Source of the DNA: Isoetes taiwanensis
Lineage: Eukaryota; Streptophyta; Lycopodiopsida; Isoetales; Isoetaceae
Direction: 5' to 3'
Assembly (NCBI GenBank): GCA_021234155.1
Contig: JAJEKV010000224.1
Location: 248,001 to 312,000, forward strand
Length of the DNA: 64,000 nucleotides
Of the stretch, positions 23,241 to 33,563 are shown one piece after another (positions within the stretch are counted from its first letter, which is position 1; each line of letters opens with the position of its first letter). A program made the position numbers and the translations under genes. Below the pieces are notes generated by a model that saw nothing but the letters and a program-made list of their open reading frames with translations, did not search any database and had not been told where the DNA came from.

Positions 23241-23859
23241 CAGCGGAGGGCTACGCCGAGATGCTCATGGGACGCCTCGCTAGCAATTCTCAAGGACCCT
23301 ACACTAGAGCGGCGAGCATGCACCGCTTGACTTCGCTATTACGGGATACTGACGGGCTTTGGTAGATCCGTACCGCCACTCGAAAAGGGGATGGCAACAT
23401 TTTACCGTAACAGGTGGTTTGATGCGAGTGTAAAGAACCTGGCGCCCGCCACACATTCGATCCGTATCCGGTGTAAAACTAAAAGCCACCACCGTGATGC
23501 CAGCGCCCATCCGGGAGGAGACAAAGGCGCGGTATTTTGCCGTGCATCGAGGGGAGATGTTCTTTCTTTGGACACTCATCCTCGAACCTTTGGCCAGAGT
23601 GCTTGAAGGCCAGCCCGACCCCTCGGGGACATCACAGGCGCGTGGGGCGGTACTTGCAAAGACAGCTCTATGACCCCACTGGGGACGGCGTCGCCCCATA
23701 CCCCTACCGGGATGGCCCCTATTGGTTTTCGCCGAGGAGGATGTTGTGGAGGGCCCGCAACACGGGGCTAATGGGAAGGCGGTGACCTCGATGGTATCTG
23801 GAGACCGAGTTACTCAAATGGGCAGGCCATTGGTGGCGATCCTCACTACCGTTCACCGA

Positions 23860-24895
23860 GCATTGCGGGGAAGGTTTTCCTAGACAATGGACCCTGGCTG
23901 GGGTTGTCCCCATTCACAAGGTGGGCGACCCCCTGCTTGTCCGGGAAAAGATACCTTAACGATCATGGTCGATTGATATTTTGCCTTGTTGCTTGGTGGC
24001 ATTCTCGGCGGCGATTGACCGGCCAGGCGGAAGCCGAATGTCGCGAGCCCCTCACACAAAGCGGGCTTTAGACCCGCCCTCCAGCGATTGACCATATCTT
24101 TACAACGCGGGCAATCGGGATTGAAGATACGGAACCATCCGAGGACTTGTATTGCTGCTTTGTGGACTTCACAAAGGCTTTTGATCTGGTCGGGGGAAAG
24201 CTATGAGCTAAAACTTCCGTCATGGGGCTGCGCTGCACGCGAGAATGCCATATACGAGGTTGTATGAGAGTTGTTTTAGCGAGGATGACGGGAACCGGAC
24301 GGGCATTCACCGGTAGTATCGAGTCCCGCAGTGGCTGCCCTCTCTCACCTAACACTTTTGGCCTCTACATTGTCCGGTTAGAGCCACGGCTTATCGAGCA
24401 TGGGGGATGGCATACAACTTTTGCACCCAGGTCATCGCCCGGCTCATCTATCGCGGATGATGTTGACCTTCGCCCACACCCGAAGCCATGCGATCTCATC
24501 GGATGCCCTAGACACGATACGTGGGGCTACATACATGCGCGTGAATCGCCAAGACCGGGGATGATTGGGGCCATCGGTCACATCTGTTTGCAATCGGGTC
24601 GAGCCCTGTTCTTCAGATGCAGGTCGAGGTTTGGGGCCCGGTCGTCTCTTTGGCGACCTGGAATGACTTGGAGCAGGTGCGAGGCATTTTTAGCCGCGGG
24701 CACTTGGGGTGAAACCCGTCCCCCTATCGGTCTGCTGCAGAAAACTGGATTCTTGCCGGTTCAACGGGCAGCCCTTGATAGACACATCGTCTATTTTCAA
24801 AAAGTGGTTAATATGGGTGATGCTCGGCTCCCGCACCTGGCTTATGCTGTGGCAATGGGCGCGCAGCGACTCAGGGCCTGTTGGAGGGCCTCTTC
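23860..24895 (+). pseudogene. LINE 1 reverse transcriptase remnant
   Basis: RT motif A is CFVDFTKAFDLV (24156-24191), followed by a stop. Motif B is SGCPLSPNTFGLYIV in the 24222-24908 frame. Motif C has IADDVDL at about 24450-24470, where the usual Tyr of YADD is Ile. The C-terminal region reads TGFLPVQRAALDRHIVYFQK. The 23241-23860 stretch probably holds the linker and RT N-terminus but is too decayed to assign. Not functional. Confidence 0.75.
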
Positions 24896-25068
24896 AAATC
24901 ACTCTTGAAGAGCCTGATCACCTCCTCAAGACTCATATTCTTAAAGCAGATATTTATTCTGATTTTGGAGCACGTTTCAATTACAATACGCAAGAAAATC
25001 CTTATAAGTTTTCCCTTGGTGCTGATAACTATGGACAAAGGCAAAAGACGCTGAAGACCAATCTTTGA
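24896..25068 (+). other. Short frame joining LINE edge to unknown ORF
   Basis: The frame reads EEPDHLLKTHILKADIYSDF and then FNYNTQENPYKFSLGADNY before a stop at 25066. It resembles no family I know. Since it lies right after the LINE and overlaps the next ORF by a few bases in another frame, it may be the front of the same unknown protein broken by a frameshift. Confidence 0.3.
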
Positions 25069-25682
25069 ACTCTCAAGGATGTTCAATGTACTCATCTCCT
25101 CCGAAACGAAAGGTGAAGTATTCTCAGAATTTGTTTATGATAATGCCAGAACTCTTTAAGAATTCCAATATGGATTGTGAACTAAATTCACATCATCCAA
25201 ATATGGACTTAAACTCATACTGTTGCTCTAAGTATCAACAAGAGCTTCAGCAACCGGTGTACATCTTACACCATCCAGAGGGAGAGACCAAGCAACCCTG
25301 TTTCTTGAATGGTCCCCGGATTAATGAAAGTCCAATTGAGATCGCTTCTGATGACGACACTCCAATTCCCAACGGAATTAATGAGAGTGCTCCATCTCCA
25401 ATTTCTATCATAGAAATTTCCAGTGACTCATCCCTTCTGGCAATTGAGTCTTATGATGGTGATATATCAGACCTTGAAAGATCTTCATCTCCTTATGAGC
25501 ATTTTACAGATTGCTCTAGCATAAGTACTCATAATTCTGAAAATGAAGAGTTCTCTATGAAGTCGTATTTAATTAAAGTGGAACTCATTCCATTCCCACT
25601 TTTTTTGGGAACCCTGTTAATTTACACAAAAAGAAGCACCCCGACCCGAAAACTGGCCATAATTGGAATTTTTGTCTATTAG
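25065..25682 (+). CDS. Unknown acidic ORF with NLS-like and SIM-like motifs (205 aa)
   Basis: I do not recognise this protein. The start has SSPPKRKVKYSQ, a basic cluster similar to a monopartite nuclear-localisation signal. The middle is Ser/Asp/Glu-rich and has two hydrophobic-acidic motifs resembling SUMO-interacting motifs: PIEIASDDD (about residue 90) and SIIEISSDSS (about residue 113). The C-terminus becomes hydrophobic (LIPFPLFLGTLLIY) and may be read-through into non-coding DNA. No transmembrane or catalytic signature is evident. It lies in DNA nested inside copia D, next to the LINE edge, so it is likely part of another element or a captured gene fragment. Plant TE ORFs with ISSDSS-like tracts exist, which is the main alternative. 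Confidence 0.35.
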   Translation: MNSQGCSMYSSPPKRKVKYSQNLFMIMPELFKNSNMDCELNSHHPNMDLNSYCCSKYQQELQQPVYILHHPEGETKQPCFLNGPRINESPIEIASDDDTPIPNGINESAPSPISIIEISSDSSLLAIESYDGDISDLERSSSPYEHFTDCSSISTHNSENEEFSMKSYLIKVELIPFPLFLGTLLIYTKRSTPTRKLAIIGIFVY

Positions 25683-26340
25683 TGTGCATCCAAGCTTTTC
25701 TTCCAGTTTTCTTGGATAGCGTGTCGAGAACAAAAACAATGCAACGCAAACATAGGAATTGCATTACAGCTTGAAACCAAAGTTCTAATTGAAAAAGATT
25801 CTTAGTTGAACATTTTGGCTCTATTTTCTTAGGTGGGTAGACAATAGATCACAAATTGCAACAAAAATTAAACAAATTGTTTACTTAATAACCCAAAAAT
25901 ACTAGTTTTGAGATACCTTATATTTATAAATGGGCTCATTACAATATATATTACAGTGGGTGAAGAGACCATAGTGGTGGTATGGGCACAATGATTACAT
26001 CCTCTTCACACATGAACCACCTAGTGCAAAGGGCGCCATGGAGCTCTCCCTAGTCACCGAAAAGCAACTTCCTACGCATTTATAGAAATTTGTATGAGGA
26101 GTTCCTTTATGGGCCACGTGCTTGTATGTCCAACGATGTCACCACCCTCTTTCCCAAGACCTTTCTTCAATGAACCGATCTTTTCATTGCTCCCAAGCAT
26201 GTACTATATGGTCGAGATAAGGACTGCAAGAGACAAAATCAAATTAGTCAAGTGATGCTACATGCAAAAAAAAATAAAATAAAACACAGTTCTTAGGGCC
26301 ATTTTTGGAAAATACAGGCATGAGAAAGGTACTCAAAGGA
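25683..26340. other. Gene-free region
   Basis: AT-rich, with no domain or RNA found. A 27 bp A-rich stretch at about 26266-26284 is the only low-complexity element. Confidence 0.4.
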
Positions 26341-26870
26341 AAAAACACATTGGAAGGACTTTCGACTTCATGAGTCGAAAGGCAGCTCAAAGCCGAAAAA
26401 CGCAAAGTTTTTAGAAGTCAGTAGTCTTTTCTTCGACTCGGCTGAAATGAGAAAGGTACCAAAGCCGAAAAACGCAGTTTTAGGGATTGAAGGCCTTTCT
26501 CGACCGCGAAGTCGAGAAAGGCGCTTCAAGCGCCAGAAACACGTTTTAGTTCGGGAAAGATTTCACCCACGAAAGTCGAAAGGCGTACCAAAGTTTAAAA
26601 CGCAGTTTTAGGGGGTCGAGCATTCTCGATCAAGGAAAGCCAGCTTTCGACTCGCGAGTCGAGAAAGGCACTCTAAAGTGAAAAAACGCAGATGGTCAAG
26701 GTCTTTCTCGACCGCGAAATAAGAAAGGCGCTTAAAAGCCGAATGCGTGTTTTGGGTCGGTAGTCTTTTCGACTCATGAAGTCGAGAAAGGCACGCGTTT
26801 AAAAATGCAGTTTGATATCTTTCGACTCATGAGTCGAAAAAGGCAGCCCAGAGTAAAAAGAATTTCAAAG
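26341..26870. repeat. Array of palindromic hairpin units (about 50-75 bp period)
   Basis: Eight or nine imperfect units share a palindrome plus the tail AAAGCCGAAAAACGCAGTTT. Palindromes include CTTTCGACT...AGTCGAAAG at 26359-26381, a 12 bp stem with a 6-base loop at 26493-26522 (GCCTTTCTCGAC / GTCGAGAAAGGC), GACTCGCGAGTC within 26643-26668, and the perfect 20-mer TTTCGACTCATGAGTCGAAA at 26820-26839. Arms change between units from TTTCGACTC to TTTCTCGAC types while the partner arm changes with them. No coding frame spans the array. Confidence 0.85.
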
Positions 26871-27368
26871 CTCAGAGTCTGAGAAGGTCGAAAATGAATA
26901 ACCTTATTTTCTATGAAAAAATACCCTCCCCATAAATTTCTTACGTATTTTCCATGAAAAATAGACCCTCCCCATGTATTATCTAATGGACACATATCCA
27001 ATGGACCCTCCCCCTTTCTAATGGACCATACCATATAGCTATATGAAGAGGGGACCATTGGGCTCATATTTAGCTATGTAAAGAGTAATGCCTAATGCAC
27101 ATGTAAATAGCAACATATGCACCTATAATGCACATTATAACCTATGAGAGCCTATTAGACCTATGCATTAAATCTATTAATATGCATATGTACTTGTCTC
27201 CATTTTGTGTCTTGAACCTTCAAAATGGGTTAAACAAGGTGTAAATTATATCATGATCTTCGCAAAGTTAAATTTTTACCTTAGAATAAGAATATATGCC
27301 TAGAAAACGAGCACCATGGCAACATAATGTTTAACGTGTGAACATAGTAGCACACACATAAAAAGAGA
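26871..27368. other. AT-rich gene-free region
   Basis: A short phrase with ACCCTCCCC recurs near 26922, 26970 and 27005 (for example ATGGACCCTCCCC). No gene or RNA recognised. Confidence 0.4.
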
Positions 27369-27705
27369 AATTGGGGACACGCCAAAAATCTAATCGTATA
27401 TATTATTAGCATTTATTTTACACTTCCTTTTCAACAATATTATTTTACCCCTTTTTCTAATACCCCGCTTTTTCCCCACCCATGCTTGAATTTTAAAATT
27501 TGGTACATACCTTTTAGACTAAACTCCTTTGTAAATTGGGGACACGTCAAAATATAATCCTATATATTATTAGCATTTATTTTACACTTCCTTTTTCAAC
27601 GTATTATTTTACCCCTTTTTTCTAATACCCCCGCCTTTTTTTCCCCCATGCTTGAATTTTAAAATTTGGTACATACCTTTGAGACTAAAACTCCTTTGTA
27701 CCACT
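27369..27705 (+). repeat. Tandem duplication, unit about 165 bp
   Basis: Copy 1 is about 27369-27533 and copy 2 about 27534-27705. Both begin AATTGGGGACACG and include TATATTATTAGCATTTATTT, ACACTTCCTTTT, TTACCCCTTTTT and TTAAAATTTGGTACATACCT. They differ by a few substitutions and homopolymer lengths, so the duplication is fairly young. Confidence 0.85.
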
Positions 27706-28083
27706 TGGACTTCTTTGTTTCTTGAAGAAGCTCCCCGTGAGCATAGCTCCCAATCGGAATTGACCTCAAGAACCAAAAGCTTCACGCCTACGGAGAGTCG
27801 AGAAAAAAAATGATATAGGGCTCAAAATTTTTATTTTCCCTTTGTTATTTGAAGCGGAAGCCATGGTCTAGTTTTCAAACTCATCCGATCCCCGAGTAAA
27901 AGGATTTGGTAGAGCAGAGGGATGTAAAGAAGGAGGCGGATGAAAGAATGCGGATGAAAAAAAAGATTCGGCAGATGAAAAAGATCCGCAGATGAGAAGC
28001 TTCTTCTCCGAAAGATCCTCCTTTTCTCACTTTCTTCAACTCCCAGACCCTTTCGTCTCATTCTTTTCTCCTTTTGTGACACA

Positions 28084-28541
28084 ATGGCACCAAGAAGCGA
28101 TCAAGAAGCCCCAAAACCGTCTCCCAGAGGAGGCGGATCTCATTACCGGGCGAAGGAAGAGGCCATGCGGAAGATATGCAGCGTAAATTAGAGATCCATG
28201 GAAAAAAATCAGTGGTATGGTTAGGAATATTTGATACCCTTGAAGAAGCCGCAAAAGCACAAAGCATATGATACAATGGCTAGAGCCCCCAAGGTGGAGC
28301 CAAAGTTAAAACAAATTTTTCTATTCCAATTTTTGGGCCTGATGATCGAGCACTAGCTGGGATCTCGGATGGAAGACCTGTGGATCGCTCCCAAGAACGG
28401 TGGATTCTACGCCCTCTCATTCTTTTAGAAGCTCATGATAATCCCCAAAATGAAGACATGGATTTGAATTCTTCTAAGGAAATCAGGACTTGTAAATCTA
28501 TTTCGATGGCCGGAGCCCCTTCTCACGACCACAAGAACTAG
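28084..28541 (+). pseudogene. AP2/ERF transcription factor, broken
   Basis: ATG at 28084 gives MAPRSDQEAPKPSPRGGG. The remnants of an AP2/ERF domain follow across three frames: SHYRGR and RRKRPCGRYAA with a stop where Glu is expected, IRDPWKK, then SVVWLGIFDTLEEAAKAQ, AYDTMAR and GGAKVKTNFSIPIFG. This is the normal order of the domain (YRGVRKRPWGRYAAEIRDP, WLGTFDTAEEAA, AYD, GAKAKTNF), which binds GCC-box or DRE DNA. Downstream, EDMDLNSS at about 28455 resembles the DLN-type EAR repression motif of class VIII ERFs. At least three frameshifts or stops mean it is not functional. 5' leader-like purine-rich sequence runs from about 27830. It lies inside DNA nested in copia D, so it was probably carried in by an element or survives from a host gene into which elements jumped. 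Confidence 0.8.
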
Positions 28542-28924
28542 AAGCTTCGGGCGCTTCACCATACTCGTTCAACTGCTAAGAGATTTGAAAATCCCAAATT
28601 AAAACTTTCGATCTTCTACCGCGGTGTCTTGCCCGTCCTTGACCCTCGGATTCAAGACATGCACGGGGAGTTTACTTCAAACCCCTTCCGCGACTTTTGA
28701 CCCCTGTTCCGGATGGTGCGGGCGGGTGTTTTTCTAGACTTTGGCCATTTTCCTATTTTTCTAGATGGGCTATCTTACGCTCCCATTTATACTTCTCCCA
28801 TACAGTTTATCTTCTCCTCTGATATATCTTTGCCGCTCTCCTTACGTTCTCGGATCTGAGGCTTCTATTTCCTCACAGTGCGTCCTGCCCCATATTTTCC
28901 ATATATATGTGGATCTGCTCTTCC
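28542..28924. other. Downstream region of the AP2/ERF remnant
   Basis: No stop-free frame is convincing. The 28765-29001 frame is hydrophobic and without a family match. It may be decayed ERF C-terminus or 3' UTR. Confidence 0.35.
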
Positions 28925-29180
28925 TAGAAGATGCCTTCTCGACTATTGCCTTCAAAAAGCAGAAGGTGCCTTCTCAACTCGGTAGTCGAGAAGGATTATA
29001 ATGTTTAAAAGGAGTGAGTTTTATTTTTATTTTGTATAATGTTCCATTCAACAAAAAAAATATTTGGTGCCCATTTCTTAGCTGGCCATCCGCTTTTATG
29101 GGGCTTGTCAAGGCTTGGGGAGCGAAGGGAGGAATTAGGCCCATTCTCGCCTCGGGAGGCGAGAAAAAACTTCTCAGCAT
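28925..29180. repeat. Dispersed relatives of the palindrome family
   Basis: CCTTCTCGACTATTG and CTTCTCAACTCGGTAGTCGAGAAGG (the latter as two short arms, 28969-28995) and TTCTCGCC/GGCGAGAA at 29137-29165 are hairpins of the same design as the array at 26.3-26.9 kb. Confidence 0.6.
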
Positions 29181-29184
29181 TGTC

Positions 29185-29305
29185 TAAATTGTTTAATTAT
29201 TTATTATCTAATTAAATAGTTGGTTAATTAATTGTTTAATTTATTATCTATTTATTATCTAATTATCTAATCTAATTATCTACTTATTATCTAATTTATT
29301 ATCTA
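29185..29305. repeat. AT-rich simple sequence (TTATTATCTAA type)
   Basis: Repeated TTATTATCTAATTA and TAATTATCTA words over about 120 bp. Low complexity only. Confidence 0.85.
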
Positions 29306-29620
29306 ACCCCTTTGCCCTTCCCCCTCCTTTCCCCAAGAGACCCCGCCCCTCCCTCCCTTTGCCCCCCCCCCCCTTCCCCAAGAGACCCTCCCCCTAACCT
29401 TTTGCCCTTCCCCCTCCTCCCCTTCCCCAAGAGACCCTACCCTTCCCCCCCCTTTGCCCTTCCCCTTCTCCCTTCCCCTCCCCTCCCATTTGCGCGCCCC
29501 GCCTCTTTACCTTTTGCCCTCTCAGGTGCTCCTTTTTGCTTCCCCTCCCACCCCCTCCCTCCCCTCCTTGCCTCCTTCCTTCCTACTCTTCTTTTCTCCA
29601 CCACCCCCCTTCATTTTCTC
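29306..29620. repeat. C-rich low-complexity tract with 55-65 bp units
   Basis: At least three copies of CCTTCCCCAAGAGACCC occur at about 29325, 29372 and 29421, separated by C/T-rich runs. The long proline/serine frames here are by-products of composition. Confidence 0.85.
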
Positions 29621-30555
29621 GGATTGTCATGTGTAAATGTTATTCTTATTTTATCAAGGAAAAATCTAATAATGATTCAATGGCAACTTACTTTTTTTTT
29701 GCATGTCCCATTTTCAGTCCGAGTCCCAAAATTCGAGATTTGTCCCACTTTAATTAAATACGACTTTATCTCTGCAAAAGTAATAAAGTCATCCATAATA
29801 ATTTGGATGCATAAACCCACACATTAGTGGTCATCTACATGATGTTAAAGCCACCTCTAAGTGGTGCTCCATAGGGCACTAGCTCTTCTAGGTCCTTGAT
29901 GATGACAATGTTCACTTAAGGCCTAAAAACTCTCAACCTAGATCTTGTTGGAAGTTCCCAAGATCAAAAGGGGGAGAAGTTAGGGAAAGCCATAAGCACA
30001 TGGCACACCCATTTTATGTGTGAAGAGTAGTTGGAGTTATTCTGGAAGTTTGATCTTGTAAACTTCCAAAGACTTGAATAAGTTCAAGTATTGCAGCTTA
30101 CGAAGTTAAGGGTAAGTCCACAACCCTAGTGGCGTCTAACTTGTATTTTGGGAATAAGCCCACACTTGGTGGCACCCATATTAGTGAAGACCACGTTATG
30201 GTGGTAATGTTTAAATTGAAGCTGCAAGTATGGAAAGGAGCAATGAAGACTCCAAGATATGAAGCCGCTACAAAGTTCTCAAGAAGAAGATTATATAAAG
30301 GTTTGTTCATGAAGATTAAGGGGGAGTATTAACAGAAATGATGAAGGATTAATCTCCCTGAACAAACACAAATCAGTTTGTGCTTGTACACATCATCAAT
30401 CCATGCCAAAGGACATGATGATGTGGAATGTGTCCATTCATGAAGAGATGCAACTCATGCCTCTTCACTGACTATGTAAAGCCATAATCCATGCTCTTTG
30501 GATTATCTCTAATACATTACAATTTTCCGCACAATTCTATTTCATAACACTTGGA
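29621..30555 (+). mobile_element. Possible retroelement 3' end and LTR
   Basis: A purine-rich run, AGATTAAGGGGGAGTA at about 30313-30328, resembles a polypurine tract. It is followed by TTAACAGAAATGATG and ends about 30548 with TTCATAACA before copia D integrase resumes. This could be a 3' LTR of about 220 bp. A second purine run (AAAAGGGGGAG) lies at 29964. No partner LTR, gag or pol was found, so the call is weak. Confidence 0.3.
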
Positions 30556-31616
30556 AAATTGCAGAGGCGGCCGTTCTTCAAATCTGAGATTTCGACAACT
30601 CATATTCTTGATTTGGTTCATTCTGACATTTGTGGTCCATTGTCACATTCACACGGCCGTGCTCGCTACTTTTTACTCTTCATTCATGATTTTTCTCGAT
30701 ATACACATGTTTATATTCTCAAGAACAAGTCTGAGATATTAACTAAGTTCAAGGAGTTTAAGAGTGGTTGAAATACAAACGGGTAGGCGATTGAAGAGAT
30801 TGCGAAGTGACAATGGTGGTGAATATAAATCACATGCTTTTACTCGATTTTGTGTTGAAGAAGGTGTTCATCATGAGTTCACTATTCCTTATACACCTTA
30901 GCATAATGGAGTCTCTGAGCGCAAGAATCATATTATCTTGAATGCTGCTCGTTGCATGTTGATTCACGCGGGTCTTTAAAGTTCTTTTGGGCAGAATCTG
31001 TGGCAACTGCTGTCTATCTTCAGAATAGATTGCTTTCTGTTGCTTTAGGTGATATGACTCCATATCAGTTATGGACTGACGATAAGCCGGATGTTGCACA
31101 CTTGCGTATTTTTGGATGTTTGGCTTGGGTACATATCTCTACTCATAAAAAGCTTGACCAATGTCTAGACGGTGTATTTTCTTGGGATATTCTTTTAACA
31201 CTAGTGGCTATCGCTTTTGGGATATTGAGGCACGAAGAGTCATCTTGGGAAGAGACGTTATTTTTTATGAGACACGAATAGCTCGTGAAACCTACAATCC
31301 CACAGTTTTAACTGTCATATTGCGTGACTTTCATACTGAAGAGGATGATGCTCCTCTTGTCCTAAGTTCTCCAAATGTTACTAGTGCCCATAACCCTCTA
31401 TTACCATCTCATACACTTCCTTCTACTTCTACATCCACTCACAACCCTTCATTACTCTCTCATGAACTTCTTGATATGTCCATCTTGATGAGCCCCGATG
31501 ATGATAATGGTAGCATGGATGTGGTACCAGTTGCACCTACCATAGTTCGTTCCTCCCACTGTCATTGGCATCCTACTAAAAGGATCTTGCTATCATCTCG
31601 GATGTTATTACCTTGA
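30556..31616 (+). pseudogene. Copia D integrase (resumed) and linker
   Basis: The frame restarts with RPFFKSE and THILDLVHSDICGPLS, then FIHDFSRYTHVYILKNKSE. A frameshift at about 30765 leads to [13 protein letters not shown] (core Asp region), IPYTP and, after a stop in place of Gln, HNGVSERKN with the catalytic Glu. Then come FFWAESVATAVYLQNRL, VAHLRIFGCLAWVHIS and, in another frame, RCIFLGYSFNTSGYRFWD and RRVILGRDVIFYE. The last 100 residues are a Ser/Pro/His-rich linker to RT. At least four breaks. Confidence 0.85.
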
Positions 31617-31639
31617 TGACTCTCATTCTTATTTTACTA

Positions 31640-33184
31640 TTGCAGATGACCCTACCACTTATGATGAGGTGGTTGCTTCTCCACAAAGTGCAAATTGAAA
31701 AATTGCTATGGATGCCAAATATGATTCCTTAATCAATAAAGGAACTTGGAAGCTGATAGAATTGCCCACTGGAAGGTTAAATGCAAGTGGACGTTTAAGA
31801 CTAAATATCGAGCTGATGGTACTTTTGATAAGTTTAAAGCTCGCTTGGTTGCTAAGGATTATTCTCAAGTTGCAGGAGTTGATTATACTGAAACTTTCTC
31901 ACCTGTAGTTCGGTTAACTGCTATAAGGGCTCTTTTAGCATTTATAATTGCCCATGACTTAGAAGTACATCAGATGGATGTCAAGATGGCTTTTCATCAT
32001 GGTGATCTTCAAGAAGAAATTTACATGGATCAACCAGTTGGATATGTTGTTCAAGCGGTTGCGAAAATCACTATATGGGCTTAAGTAGGCTTCACGAGCA
32101 TGGTACTTGAAGATGAACAATTTCCTATTATCAACAGGATATCTCCCTAGTGCAGCATATGTCAAGAGATGCAGTGGATTATTTGTTATTATAGCTCTAT
32201 ATGTTGATGATACGATCTTAGCTGCTAATGATATCAATTTTCTCAATCAAGTTAAGCGAGATCTTTCAATGGCCTTTGAGATAGTTGATCTTGTGGTGAT
32301 CCGTTCATGATTGGGAATTGAAGTGACTGGAGATAGATGCAAAGGATGGTTGCAGTTATGTCAAACCAAGTATATTGATGATATGCTTAAAAAGTTTGGT
32401 TTGGAACATGCCAAGAGTCAAATTACACCTTTGCCTATAAGCTCTCGGAAGTGTTCTTTTTCTAATTCAGATTCTCCTCTTTCAGATACCGAGAGACTTC
32501 AGATGAAATCAGTTCCATACACTAGTCTTGTTGGAGCCTTGATGTATTTGGCTCATGCTACTCGCCCTGACATAAGTTTTGCAGCTAATACATTGGGTCA
32601 ATTCATGCAGGATCCAGGCATCAAACATTGGCAAGCTGCGGAGCGAGTTCTTTATTATTTAAAAGGCACTAACACTTATGCACTTTTCTAAAGCAAGATA
32701 CCATACCTCTCTTACTCTCTATGGTTACATTAATGCTGATTGGGCTGGAGATTATGACACTTTGCGATCTACTAGCGGGGCTTGTTTTTTCTTTGATAAG
32801 TCTCTTGTTTCCTGGTTCAGTAAAAAGCAACATTGTGTTGCTGTGTCTTCAACTAAAGCTGAGTATGTTGCTGCCTCTTTAGCGAGTCGAGAACTTGTTT
32901 GGTTGCGAAGAATGTTGAAATGTTTTCAGCAAGTGCAATTGGAGCCGACACGGCTATTATGTGATAACCAGGGTACTATCAATTTGTCTCACGATGAAGT
33001 CTTACACTCTAAATCTAAGCACATTGAAGTTCATTATGAGTATGTGAAGCTGGAGGTAAAGAAAAGGACGATTGCCTTGGAGTATTGCCCGACTGACTCT
33101 ATGGTTGCAAATATCTTTACGAAATCATTAGGGTCAAAGAAACATCTTCAATTTTCTATCTCTCTTGGAATTGTTGGAGAGTGA
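31640..33184 (+). pseudogene. Copia D reverse transcriptase and RNase H
   Basis: RT begins with KIAMDAKYDSLINKGTWKL, then CKWTFKTKYRADGTFDKFKA, VDYTETFSPVVRLTAIRAL and VHQMDVKMAFHHGDLQEEIY. After a frameshift near 32080 come WYLKMNNFLLSTGYLP, IIALYVDDTI (catalytic YVDD at about 32197-32215), ALMYLAHATRPDISFAANTL and VLYYLKGT. RNase H follows after another shift: GYINADWAGDYDTLRSTSGA, VSWFSKKQHCVAVSSTKAEY and LLCDNQGTINLSHDEVLHSK, ending with a stop at 33184. Motifs are well conserved; about four lesions inactivate it. Confidence 0.9.
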
Positions 33185-33297
33185 ACATTGTGCTTGGCTA
33201 GTTGATTTATTACTACTAAGGTTTTCCCTCGAAAATGCAAAAGGGCGGGGGTTTTTCATCCTGGTAGTGATACTTTTACTAGACCAAGGTCCCTGGG

Positions 33298-33563
33298 AAG
33301 GGGGGAGGTAGGTATGTTGGAGTTTGCGTGTTGGAGTCTGCACCCTTGGTCTATTTTGTTTTAGATGTGAGACCAAGATTGTAGGGAGGGTCTAGGCCTC
33401 ACATCAATTATCTAGATATTATTTATTATTAGTATCTTTATCTTCTTATTATTAGATACTTTGCCTGTTAGGCATGATATATGTATTACATGAAAAGCAT
33501 TAATGTTATCACCTTGTATATGCAACTCCTCTTGTTATTTACTTGTTATTCATTTGTTTAATA
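33298..33563 (+). repeat. Copia D polypurine tract and 3' LTR
   Basis: The run GGGAAGGGGGGAGGTAGGTA (33295-33314) is the plus-strand primer tract. The LTR starts with TGTTGGAGTTTGCG at about 33315 and ends TTTAATA at 33563, where similarity to the 5' copy ends at the primer site. Its last 170 bp match 19471-19636. The first 80 bp have no partner at the 5' end. Confidence 0.8.

Larger units (their letters stand above)
20856..24895 (+). mobile_element. GC-rich non-LTR retrotransposon (LINE), decayed, copy 1
   Basis: A stretch of clearly higher GC content than its surroundings holds remnants of an apurinic-type endonuclease and a reverse transcriptase. These are related in motif wording to the LINE at 46.3-48.1 kb (both have FVDFTKAFDL and GCPLSP). 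Many stops and frameshifts. It is inserted into copia D integrase and is itself interrupted by a MITE at 21755-22584. No poly(A) tail is obvious at its right edge near 24895. Confidence 0.8.
19471..33563 (+). mobile_element. Ty1-copia element D, split by nested insertions
   Basis: A single copia element can be followed from a truncated 5' LTR (19471-19636), primer site, gag, zinc knuckle and protease to the GAG-pre-integrase motif at about 20855. It resumes at about 30555 with integrase, RT, RNase H, a polypurine tract and the 3' LTR. The interrupting about 9.7 kb holds a LINE, a MITE, an unknown ORF, repeats and an AP2/ERF remnant. About 45 integrase residues expected across the junction are missing. 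Several stops and frameshifts mean the element is dead without trans help. Confidence 0.85.

Noticed and set aside
29312-29827. Proline-rich frame of 171 codons
   Set aside because: It lies in C-rich low-complexity DNA and has no conserved motif.
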